DNA of 64,000 bases. Origin: Nemertoderma westbladi. Its lineage: Eukaryota > Xenacoelomorpha > Nemertodermatida > Nemertodermatidae. The stretch is taken from the NCBI GenBank assembly GCA_032718475.1, contig JAUCBJ010001849.1, forward strand, positions 1 through 64,000. The letters are read 5' to 3'. Each line of letters opens with the position of its first letter. The first letter of the stretch is position 1. Below, in pieces: positions 25,474 to 34,946 of the stretch. Both the position numbers and the translations under genes were made by a program. Below the pieces are notes generated by a model that did no database searches, was not told where the DNA came from, and saw only the letters and a program-made list of their open reading frames with translations.

Positions 25474-27455
25474 CGGGGGAAAACCGACACCGCGGGGGGC
25501 GTCGGTGCCCACCGTGGGAATACCGACACCGCGGCGGGCGTCGGTGCCCACCGGGGGAATACCGAGACCGCGGGGGGCGTCGGTGCCCACCGTGGGAATA
25601 CCGACACCGCGGGGGGCGTCGGTGCCCACCGTGGGAATACCGACACCGCGGGGGGCGTCGGTGCCCACCGTGGGAATACCGACACCGCGGCGGGCGTCGG
25701 TGCCCACCGTGGGAATACCGACACCGCTGGGGGCGTCGGTGCCCACCGTGGGAATACCGACACCGCGGGGGGCGTCGGTGCCCACCGGGGGAATACCGAC
25801 ACCGCGGGGAGCGTCGGTGCCCACCGGGGGAATACCGACACCGCGGGGAGCGTCGGTGCCCACCGGGGGAATACCGACACCGCGGGGAGCGTCGGTGCCC
25901 ACCGTGGGAATACCGAGACCGCGGGGAGCGTCGGTGCCCACCGGGGGAATACCGACACCGCGGGGGGCGTCGGTGCCCACCGTGGGAATACCGACACCGC
26001 GGGGGGCGTCGGTGCCCACCGGGGGAATACCGACACCGCGGGGAGCGTCGGTGCCCACCGGGGGAATACCGACACCGCGGGGAGCGTCGGTGCCCACCGG
26101 GGGAATACCGACACCGCGGGGAGCGTCGGTGCCCACCGTGGGAATACCGACACCGCGGGGAGCGTCGGTGCCCACCGGGGGAATACCGACACCGCGGGGG
26201 GCGTCGGTGCCCACCGTGGGAATACCGACACCGCGGGGACTCATCGCGGACTCGTTAACTGGACTCCGTGGCTCCCAGCGGGACCGTTTCATTGGCGGAT
26301 CCCCGGCCACGGTTTGGCCAATAGGCAGACGTTGCGGGAGACCAACGGGCCGAGGGACGTTGATGGACATTAGCGGAACGGAAATCTGGGGAGCGCCTAA
26401 GCGAGAGGGGGCCGCGCTCCTCGCCATACTCTGTGGAACAAAGTTCCTCGGGCCGTTCCAAACGGGACCTTGCGATGGGAACCGGTTATCCGGAGTTTGG
26501 GTCAGCAAAGGAACGCGTTCTTCCTGTTTGCTGGGAAACCCGCCGACTGGACTCACACCCGACTCAATAACGCCGCCGTGCGAGGTTTTCGGTTTTTCTT
26601 GTAAAGTGTCAGAGTTATCATCGGAAGCGGTGGCATTGCCTTCTATATGGCTTATATATATGGTTATATTGTCGTCATCCTCAACACCATCGCCACCTAT
26701 ATCTGCTGTGTTATAATAAGGAGCCCCTACTACGGCCTCATTGCTCATGGGAGCGCGGGGCCGTGGGATAAAGTTCATCCCACGAACCATACTGTCAGCA
26801 GTTACTCCAAACCTAGGCATAAACTCCGCTCTCTGGACGCCAACTAAAGGACGCCCAAATCGGTCTACAGGGAAGCGAGCGCCCATAGGATGGTTCTCCG
26901 GTTGCAAGGCCATGGGAAACGCCGGAATCCCAGGGAACACTTGGGATGCGGTTGTTTTTAGGGTGGGAATCGCAGAAACCTTCATGGCGGGCGGCGTGGG
27001 CAGGGTTTCGGACACGTTGGCAGCCCCGGATGCAGGAGGGAGCATGGGTGGGAGCGATTCGGGGTCGATGGTACCGCCCTGGAGGAATTTATCGAAATCG
27101 TCCGGGAGAAACCGCCAGGGTATAGTGGCGACCCCGACCCCGACATCCCAGTAGCTCTTCCAGTCGCTAAACGTCTGAAAACCCCTCCCGGGTGCGAACC
27201 TCGGGTTCGAGTTGATCGCATTCCCCCCCAGAATCACCGGTCTACGGGACTCTATGGCCGACACCGCAGCGCGTCTGTCGACCATTACTATAAGGGCGCA
27301 GCCCTTGGATTGAATGACGTCCACGGACGATACCGGTCCGAACTCCTGGAACACCCCACGTAACTCCGCTTCCGTTGTGCTCTTGGGAAGATGTCCCAAC
27401 CATATTGTAGTGCTGCACACCTGTAGACACTCCGGTGACACTTTGGGAGGTAAAC
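25474..27455 (-). CDS. SCAF4/SCAF8: SCAF4/SCAF8-like protein, exon 2 (RRM plus 13-residue repeats)
   Basis: The acceptor 'ctgtatag' precedes 27455, and the first two bases complete the Gly codon from exon 1. An RRM follows at once: 'VCSTTIWLGHLPKS' is RNP2 and 'GCALIVMV' is RNP1. Then comes the family-specific extension 'YWDVGVGVATIPW' and 'GGTIDPESLP'. The middle is Pro/Met-rich and low in complexity. The last ~255 codons are a tandem array of a 13-residue unit, 'GVGIPPVGTDAPR'. The frame closes with TGA at 25459. I infer a 59-bp intron from 25473 (GTGGAC) to 25415 (gcgcag), which joins phase 0 to phase 0 into exon 3. The donor is weak, and several repeat units contain similar GTGGGC sites, so the exact exon end is uncertain. 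Confidence 0.82.
25480..26242. repeat. 39-bp coding minisatellite (GVGIPPVGTDAPR repeats)
   Basis: About 19-20 copies of a 39-bp unit containing 'gaataccgacaccgcgg' lie inside the second SCAF-like exon. Units differ mainly by gtg/ggg (Thr versus Pro) and ggg/gga at silent sites. Reading frame is preserved throughout. The GC-rich unit contrasts with the A/T-rich flanks. Confidence 0.95.
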
Positions 27456-27668
27456 CTATACAGAGGGACAGAAAATAAAATAATTTAAATGGCAAAAAGT
27501 ATGTTGGTGGGTTAACTATGCCAGCAATGATATATGTTGCTAAATCTCATAAGTAAAAGTAGACGAGTGCTGTTTTGGTTTTCTATAAAGTACTTTTATC
27601 AACGTGATTGATTATGCAATTTTATTGATAAAAAAATGTCAGACTTTCCGAGGAGGCATTGTTTAAAT

Positions 27669-29324
27669 TAGGGATGTCCCGGAATCGATATTTTGATTCC
27701 GGCCGGAACCGGAACCGGAATTCAACATGCCGGAATATTCCGGCCGGAATTCCGGCCGGAACCGGAATTCTCTATAATTAGTGAAATACACTAAATTACC
27801 CATGAAACTTTATAATTTTTTGTGAAACAGATTAATTTTTTTAATTTCTACAGCTAAGTTTGATAATGAGATGAATCAGAACCTTGGGGGGAATTAAGGT
27901 AGGTGTAGTGGAGAATGGCCTGGGCCCTTATGGGGACGGGATGGTACTTCGGCATTGAACGACAGGGAATTCAATATAATTTTTTTCTAAAATCTATATC
28001 TTTGGCCAAAAGTTAGGTTTTTTTGCATTTAGACTCATACCTAAAAACCTACGTTAACCAAAAACCTTTGGTTTCGCGTCATTAGGTCCTTTGGTGCAAT
28101 ATCCTGGTGTCTTTAAGGGAAAGATGCATGTTACTGTGACATGTTATTCGAACCAAAACAATAAACGAGGCCAATAAATAGTACATGTTACAGTTTAATT
28201 ATTGCTGGGAATAAATAGATTTATGGTACGAAATGGATTTGCTGTAAATAGAAATTAAACTACTATATATATTATGCAGCACCTTCGACGCAGGACTGAA
28301 CTAACGACCATTCGCAGGACCTGTACGTATTGTAATTATTAATATTGTAAAACCACTATTTAAGGCCCGTGCTCCACTGGTAAGTCTTATGTAGTCTTAG
28401 TCAGAATAAATTATGGAACACATTGGTTTCAATGGGAGCGTCTCCACTGGTAAATCGTAAGTTACGACCGATGAGTCGAAGAAAGTGATTAGGTCCCATG
28501 TTCCACCTTTTGACACATGACTCATGTGTTATATCCCGCAAGAGACCTGTGATTGGTTACTTTGGGTATAAATATGCAGTAAATGTGAGACGCATCTTAT
28601 ATTTTCTATCAAATGACTTATGACTTGTGTTACCAATGGAGCAAGGAGGCATTCATTTTGACATTCTGACCAGTGGGACACGGGCCTATTGATGCATTTC
28701 ATTAGTTAATGTAAATTACGATGGTTTTTGTGAATTGTATATGAATACTACAGTAAGTGGTGTAACACATGGTGGGACCATTGTAGTTTGATGACCAGGT
28801 GAATTTTTTTTGGAAATGTGTTACATAGACCCATCAAGACTGCATTCACTTTAATAAACTAAACAGGGTGGCTGTGAATTTTCCCTCGTTAGATAGATTA
28901 GTTAGATTCCACCTTGGTGTACTGGTTGCATTGATTTCCAATCTATCTGGTGGTCGTGGGTTCGATCCCACCATGTGGGCCAATGCAGTTTTCGATTTAG
29001 CACGAATGGTTTGAAGCTTGAAGGGGCTACCCATGGGGCATCTATGCCTGGCATCCTTGAATGTTACATCTAACGGTCGAAGAAAACTTCATTTCTATAC
29101 TTTTTTACAAGTTTTGAAAAGTATTTTAAACTAATTGGAAATAATGTTAAAAAAATATATAAAAGTTGATAATAATTTAACAAACTAATTGCAACTATCA
29201 AACTAGTTAGGAACCTGGTAATTCCGGTAAAATTCCGGCCGGAATTGACCCCATTCCGGCCGGAACCGGAATCGGGCAAAAACCGCCGGAATTCCGGCCG
29301 GAACGGAATTCCGGGACATCCCTA
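27669..29324. mobile_element. Non-autonomous hAT-like DNA transposon in the SCAF intron
   Basis: The ends are inverted: 'tagggatgtcccggaat' at 27669 and its counterpart 'ttccgggacatcccta' ending at 29324. An 8-bp duplication, 'gtttaaat', flanks it exactly (27661-27668 and 29325-29332). An 8-bp duplication together with this type of terminus is typical of the hAT superfamily. Both subterminal regions (27700-27775 and 29220-29310) are arrays of the palindromic word 'ttccggccggaa', likely transposase-binding sites. No transposase is present in the 1656 bp. The element lies within the intron between SCAF-like exons 1 and 2. Confidence 0.9.
28908..29070 (+). repeat. tRNA-Gly-derived SINE-like sequence inside the hAT element
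   Basis: A pol III A box ('tggtgtactgg', 28915-28925) and B box ('ggttcgatccc', 28959-28969) are 33 bp apart. A partly paired anticodon arm gives loop 'tttccaa', that is UCC, as in tRNA-Gly. The T loop is one base short and the acceptor arm does not pair, so it is not a functional tRNA gene. The tail from 'gcagttttcgatt' to 'tggcatcc' is shared with 34767-34837, which marks a dispersed SINE family. Confidence 0.65.
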
Positions 29325-29757
29325 GTTTAAATACAACGTAGCGTAATTTAAGTAAGATACCGACATTACTGGGTTTCGTGTAAAGTTCGAAATCTATGTT
29401 TCCTAGACTTTTAACAGTCCTGATCGTGAGTACATCTAGGAAAGGAAGGCTGGAGTATGACTTCTCCATTGTGTACTTAATGGTTGGTAATTATTTAATA
29501 AATTGCAATTATACTGCTTGGTTGAAATATCGGCAACTACAACATCCTTTTCTCGGACATCAGTAACAGATCTCATTACCCAACCCCAACAGATATTATC
29601 AACAATTACGACACTATATCCTGGGGATTGGTCTTTATATGATACAAAACAAAGACATACGAATAGAGCCTCTCCATATTAAGTACCGTTGATTACAGAT
29701 GATTAGGGAACTTTTAATATGATATTTAATAAATAATTTCGCTGTCACTGTACGAAC

Positions 29758-31252
29758 CTTTCTTCTCCCTTTCTCTCATCCGCACCCTCAGCTCCCCCTG
29801 TCTCTGTTCCTCTTCGTGTCTCTCCCGCTCCCGTTCATCCCGGTCCCGCAAACGTTGCTCCCGATCTTCGTTCATCCGGTACCCCGGAATCCGACCTGAC
29901 TTCGGCCCGAAACGGTCGGCCACCCCGCCTTCAGGAGCCAAATAGGAATCACGACTTCTCTGGTTGCTGGATTCGTCGCTGCTGGGCCGCGGCGGTAAGG
30001 GGGGCCCGGAGTCCCCAGTCTGTGAGGCGGGGGGCCCGCCAGGGGGGAGGGGAATGCTATCCGGATGGAAGGGGGGCCGTAGATGTTCGTTTAGGGTGAT
30101 CACCTGCGGTTGCCGGGGCCCAACGGGAGGTAGACGGCGTTGGTCGATATCCTGCAAGGCTGGGCCGAATCCCGGAAACTCGGCCACGCCCCCCAACCCC
30201 GGGATCGTCTGTCCGGGCGGCGTCCGGACGGCCGTGCCCATCGCGGGGGCTCCACGGGGTGACGTCATCTGGGGGCTAGTGTCAGACTCATCGCCATAAT
30301 CGAAGTCGAGAATCGCTTTGTTGAAGGGGACATCAGAGGGATTGGGGGGTTGCGGGGGAAGGGGGGCAGTGTGGCGAGGGGGTTGGGGCCCGGGGATACG
30401 GACCGCGGGATTGCTTCCCAGCATGGGGGCCGGGGGCCCCATGGAAAGCCCGGGCAACGAGAGCTGGGGGTTGGGCAGCCGCGCGCCGGCTAAGGCGGAA
30501 AGAGTTGAGGTTAGAGAGGCCAATGCGGCCAGGTCAATGTCGAGAGGTTGGAGTGCCTGGGGGGAGGTGAGGCGCTGCAGCAGCTGCTGCTGAACCATGT
30601 TCATCGGCTGGAATGGATTCATTGCGGAACTTTGCGCCATAATGTTTGAGAGAATCTTCATTGTCTCTTCCTGAGTCGGTGGATGCGCCTGTTGTAAAGT
30701 CTGGAGGATCTTTAGGGGGTCGGTTTCGCTCTGGACTACAGGAACTGTCGGTGCTATCGGCATGTACTGCGGTGAGGGGTTGACTTTCGCTATCTTGCGT
30801 TGCTGCGTTTGCGGTGTAACGAAATCCCCTGAAGCATCGGGATCAGCAGCGATATCAAGTAGTGGTTGAATGACCACCGACGGGAAGACTCCATTCTTTT
30901 GCCAGAGGTTTAGAACTCTCACGATTCTTGGCTTCTCGTCGCTTGTACACTTAAACAAGTTGTGGAATGTCACCTGAATGTTCTTAAGGAATCGCGGCCC
31001 GAAAACATCTTTATCTGCGCCGAACTGGTGACGCGATCGCCGAACTATGGAGTCAATCACATAGAGACCAGGAACTTTGTACTCCGGTTTACATTTCTGT
31101 ATAAATTTCTCTACGCTTTGAACGATATGTTCGTAGAATTTTATGCCCTCTATAGCGGATCGAGTAACCTGGGTCATCTTAGCATGCGATATTGGGGGGT
31201 GAACCACATATAGTGATGACAGCTCATCATTAAACTTTTTTACAACCTCCAT
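29758..31252 (-). CDS. SCAF4/SCAF8: SCAF4/SCAF8-like protein, exon 1 (CTD-interacting domain)
   Basis: This is the first coding exon (about 498 codons) of an SR-related CTD-associated factor. These nuclear proteins bind the phosphorylated C-terminal tail of RNA polymerase II and, in human cells, suppress premature poly(A) site use. The ATG at 31252 opens the family's characteristic N-terminus 'MEVVKKFNDELSSLY'. The CTD-interacting (CID) fold follows over residues 1-135 with 'KVPGLYVIDSIVR' and 'RIVRVLNLWQKNGVF'. Then come a Pro/Gly/Met-rich segment and a charged 'REREKERD'-type region near the end. The exon ends after 'KK' plus one base at 29758, followed by GTTCGT. Joined to the acceptor at 27456 this restores 'KKGLPPK', matching vertebrate SCAF proteins at the same place. 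An upstream in-frame Met at 31321 lies outside the conserved start and is not preferred. Confidence 0.93.
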
Positions 31253-31314
31253 AATTAAAATAAAGATAATTTCAGTGACCGAAAGTGAGAGTTTGTTGTT
31301 AGAGACTAGAGGAG

Positions 31315-31650
31315 ATTGCAATTACCTGATTCTATATCATGCACTAGGCCTAACGGATTCTGGTAGCCTGGAACTAGACCACCTGACCACTACAAAAACT
31401 GATGCGACAGAGCGAGGTGCCGTTAGCCAAACATTTCTCAGAGGCTGGTCCGATAACACTCAACGCATTGTTTGGTTGGACATTGACATTACCGGTATTG
31501 CATTATGCATTACAGTGTACATTACTGCATTATTACATACGGATTAGTATGGATTGAGAAATTGGATATATTTGACGTCAATGGAGGTTTGGTTTGAGAA
31601 ATTAATACAGTAATATCACGTAGGCCTACCTAATCATATCTTTGCGTTAA
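31315..31650 (-). repeat. Dispersed repeat DR1, copy B (reverse orientation)
   Basis: The reverse complement matches blocks 1 and 2 of DR1 joined without a gap, from 'cgcaaagatatgatta' through 'gtcaatgtccaacc' and 'gcacctcgctctgtcgc' to 'gatatagaatca'. It lacks the third block. It begins about 60 bp upstream of the SCAF-like start codon, so it may overlap that gene's promoter or 5' UTR. Confidence 0.83.
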
Positions 31651-31659
31651 TTATTACTA

Positions 31660-31995
31660 GATCCACTGGCCCCCAGCCACCTTCAACAAACCATCATTGC
31701 CGAGGGGCACTGAGCTAAGGGGGCGGAGCGCATTAAAAACTCTAAGTATCGCGTAGACCTAATGGACCAGGGCCATTTATTTCACCCCGTGGCCTTTGAG
31801 ACCTTTGGCCGCCCTGGTCCAGAGACATCCACCTTCCTCCGGGAGATCGGGGCTCGTCTCCACAGTGCCACCCACGAACCGCGGTCACACCAGTTTCTGC
31901 TCCAACGCCTGGAGATGGCAATTTTGGTTGGTAATTCAGCCTCAGTCATGGGGACAGCAACCACGCCGACGATCGGTCTATTCGGGGACTGAAGA
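31660..31995 (+). pseudogene. LINE ORF C-terminal fragment
   Basis: The frame at 31762-31992 reads 'HPVAFETFGRPGPETSTFLR' and ends 'LLQRLEMAILVGNSASVMGT'. This is the conserved end of a group of invertebrate non-LTR retrotransposon ORFs, which usually finish with FL.QR.S.AIQRGNA.SV.GT. Weaker similarity starts near 31665. No reverse transcriptase is present. The following 31996-32460 shows no gene. Confidence 0.6.
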
Positions 31996-32468
31996 GCCGA
32001 AACCAATCGAAACTGTCGAAATGGTTGCCATTGCAGTCACCAACGGGATGACGGCCGAAGATATTCAATATTCAATACTCTATCTTATGCAATCTCAAAT
32101 ATTCAATGTTCGATCCCTAGATGGGGCAGTACTGTTTGGGCACAGTGCTTTAAATGCTGCAGCCTAGCCCAACCCCGGCTTTCATCCTTCAGTGGTCGAT
32201 TGGGAACCAAGGCAACTTGGGAAACAGAGTGGAAGGGTTTACTGTGGAAGATCACCCATGGTGGTGAACAGGCATTCCTTGGCTTAACGAGCCTAAAAGA
32301 TTCTCCCATTCAAATATTCAATTCGGTACTGTACCTTCAATTAAATATTCAATCTTAGTATTATTTCTGTGCTTCGTTATTTAATAATGTGATCATTATA
32401 TTAACATTTATATAGTTTTGAATTAATTGTTTCGAAATCAACAGTTATTCAATAAACTTATACAGCAG

Positions 32469-32886
32469 TATGGTGGCCCATGGCTGCCACTATAAAACTC
32501 TTGATAAAATATTTTAAAACAAAAAATAAAAAAAAAATAAAATAAAAAAAAAAAAAAAATAAAAAAAAAAATAAATAAATAAAAATAAAATAAAAAATAA
32601 ATAAAAATAAAAAAAAAATAAAAAAATAAAAATACCCCACGTGGCCCAGGGCTGCCATCACCCCATAATCAGATAACAGTTGGCCCATGGCTGCCATTAA
32701 AAAAAATAGTAAAAAAAAATAAAATACCTCCTCGTGGCCCAGGGCTGCCACTGCCCCCAGAATCAGTAATAGTATTGGCCCATGGCTGCCATTAAAAAAA
32801 ATAATAAAAAAAAAAATAAAATAACCCTCATGGCCCAGGGCTGCCACTGCCCCCAGAATCAGTAATAGTATTGGACCATGGCTGCC
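32469..32886 (+). repeat. Left terminal inverted repeat of the kinase transposon
   Basis: Contains seven copies of a ~16-bp motif alternating between 'ggcccatggctgcc' and 'ggcccagggctgcc', at about 32474, 32642, 32682, 32735, 32778, 32832 and 32874 (the last with ggacc). They are separated by A-rich spacers and by 'cccccagaatcagtaatagt'. The longest A-rich spacer is 32515-32632. The regular array suggests multiple transposase-binding sites. Confidence 0.9.
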
Positions 32887-33254
32887 AGACTGCTGTACTA
32901 AGAATACTGTATACTGTACTGCTGTAGTACTGTCAGATTGTAGGCCTACTGATACTGCAGTACTGCTACTGTGCTAGGAGCACTGATACAAAAAGCAGAA
33001 ATACTTACCGATACGGGATACGATACGGTACGGTACCTGTCTGCCTGTACCGTTTTCGTATTGCCGAATTTTGTCGATTCTCATTTAGAGAGATCTCATT
33101 CTGGCAGTCTGGTACAGTATTAATGCTGTAATGGTATCGGTACCAGTTAACCAGTATCGCAATCAGCAGGCTTATATCTGTTTAGGCATATCTATCAGTC
33201 TATAGGCCTAGGCTTTTACCAAGATATACGGTACCGGTAGTTTAAATTGTGATT

Positions 33255-34556
33255 ATGGAAAGGAAAATCCGCAAGGAAGATGGTGATCTGCTGGCTAATA
33301 TTGAACATAAACTGGCGGCTAAGCGTATAAAACGACAATCGGATCGGCAGGGGACGAAATTATGCAAGGGTTCCCGTTCCGGTACTGGAAGTGCATATGT
33401 GAATGTTCAACGACTTTCAGAATTTGTAAATCGACAAGGTAAATATGCTACACTTGGTAGCCGTCATTTTGTACCATATAATTATCATGACTTTACAATA
33501 GAAGAACTAAAGAAATCATGTGAAGAGTATTTTGGGGAACCTGATGGAACTTGTGATGTCCTTGCCACCGACAGGGGACCCAGCTGCTTGGAGGAAAGTC
33601 AAATTCAAGGTAAGAAAGTGTACTATGTTCGATTCTTATCTGAGCCTGTGACACCAATTTCAACCAAAGTTGACTATACCCGTACCAGTCCTTCTGGAAG
33701 CAATAATTCGGAAATGTCACCCGCTTCTATCAGTATCCAAAGTGTGAAAAAACCAGTGTATCCTAAAAGTATCCCATTGTCGAAATTACTTAGGGCCGGC
33801 ATGTTAATGCCTAGTACATCAGCTAATAAACTAGAGGAGTGTGATATAATAACCGAAGAATTTAATGTTACCAGCGGTACGTGGTGTTTTAATAAATCAA
33901 AAGAGTACAAAGTAAGCATGGAATCCTTTGCTGAAGGTGGATTTAGGCGAGCTTATGCTGCGTATAATAGCGATATGTCTGCGAAATTTGTTATTAAGAA
34001 GTATACTACGGAATCTTCTGACTTGTTTAAGGAAGAATTCGGATTGGATAAACAACAACATCCACGAAAACAAGTACAAATGCATGAAGTTGCATCTGCC
34101 CTATGTTCATCTTGGGCCAAGAATCTCTCTGATACCTATTCTGAATGCGGGCCATTGTTGAAATATAACAAAATATGGCTTGGTCATATTGGGGAAGAAT
34201 GCTTTACTATCGAAGATTTTGTTGGAGGTGATTTTATAAAATACGTCAACAACGATGGAAGTTTAGTTTCCATACCACCTGTTGAATCGGAAGACCTCCT
34301 TGACCGACAAATTAAAGCTGAGTCGTTTACCCACTACTCATATATCCATTCTAAGAAGAAGTTAATGGTCCTTGATATTCAAGGCGCCAATTATGACCTA
34401 TATGATCCTGAGATATCAACAATGGTACTGGCGGAAGAGGATAAAGAGTTTTATTTTTGTGCTGGAAATTGCAGTGTTGTAGGAATCGCGACTTTTCTTA
34501 AGCAGCACAAATGCAACAAATACTGTCAGTATTTGGATTTGGTTACTGAGGAGTAA
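33255..34556 (+). CDS. Alpha-kinase (MHCK/EF2K family) carried by the transposon
   Basis: A single uninterrupted ORF of 433 codons from ATG 33255; the upstream GTG at 33249 is in frame but the ATG is preferred. Residues ~200-433 form an atypical alpha-kinase domain. 'FAEGGFRRAY' (225-234) is the Gly-rich nucleotide-binding segment and 'FVIKKY' (245-250) holds the catalytic Lys. 'IEDFVGGDFIKYVNN' (319-333) is the hinge region, 'FTHYSY' (358-363) has a conserved His, 'DIQG' (374-377) carries the catalytic Asp and 'DPEI' (384-387) follows. 'GNCSVVGI' is the C-terminal Gly loop, and 'HKCNKYC' (418-424) supplies His and Cys zinc ligands. All key residues are present, so activity is plausible. Residues 1-200 match no fold I recognise; they are basic at the start and Ser-rich around 145-165. 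It lies inside the transposon and converges on the transposase gene. Confidence 0.92.
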   Translation: MERKIRKEDGDLLANIEHKLAAKRIKRQSDRQGTKLCKGSRSGTGSAYVNVQRLSEFVNRQGKYATLGSRHFVPYNYHDFTIEELKKSCEEYFGEPDGTCDVLATDRGPSCLEESQIQGKKVYYVRFLSEPVTPISTKVDYTRTSPSGSNNSEMSPASISIQSVKKPVYPKSIPLSKLLRAGMLMPSTSANKLEECDIITEEFNVTSGTWCFNKSKEYKVSMESFAEGGFRRAYAAYNSDMSAKFVIKKYTTESSDLFKEEFGLDKQQHPRKQVQMHEVASALCSSWAKNLSDTYSECGPLLKYNKIWLGHIGEECFTIEDFVGGDFIKYVNNDGSLVSIPPVESEDLLDRQIKAESFTHYSYIHSKKKLMVLDIQGANYDLYDPEISTMVLAEEDKEFYFCAGNCSVVGIATFLKQHKCNKYCQYLDLVTEE

Positions 34557-34766
34557 GTGACACTAACTGTTTTGTGGTACGAAGAGTTACTCAAGTTTTC
34601 TGTTTATTGTGTTTGTTAGCTTTATAGTTTAGTTTTTAGATTTATAGTTTAGTTTTTTCAGCTTTATAGTTTAGTTTTTTTAGATTTATGTACGAGTGAC
34701 ATATATAAACAACTTAAACATTGGCTATGTTATAACTCTAATTATATTTAGATTAACCAAACTATA

Positions 34767-34855
34767 GCAGTTTTCGATTAGAATGAATGATTTGAAGGGA
34801 CTAGCCAGGGCGCATCTCTTCTGCTTTGCATCCATGGGGGTGGGGGGGGGGGGGG
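34767..34855 (+). repeat. SINE tail fragment followed by poly(dG)
   Basis: 'gcagttttcgatta', 'gatttgaaggg' and 'tgcatcc' align with the tail of the tRNA-Gly-derived sequence at 28983-29055. It lies between the two genes of the kinase transposon and is followed by 14 Gs at 34842-34855. It is probably a 5'-truncated SINE inserted into the transposon. Confidence 0.55.
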
Positions 34856-34946
34856 TCACTAATTAAAAAAAAATCGATTTTTCAATTACAATCCCCTCTA
34901 GTGCAGATTTTTATGTAACCATAACTGTTTATTTATATACTATTTA

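Noticed and set aside
23864-26716. Plus-strand ORFs of 328-420 codons opposite the SCAF gene
   Set aside because: They mirror coding minisatellites and GC-rich exons; CID, RRM and RS features lie only on the minus strand.
28908-28984. Functional tRNA-Gly gene
   Set aside because: The T loop is one base short and the acceptor stem does not pair; it is better explained as a SINE head.
34551-34560. Perfect splice donor (GTAAGT) at the end of the alpha-kinase ORF
   Set aside because: The kinase domain is already complete at the stop codon and no downstream exon is seen before the transposase 3' end.
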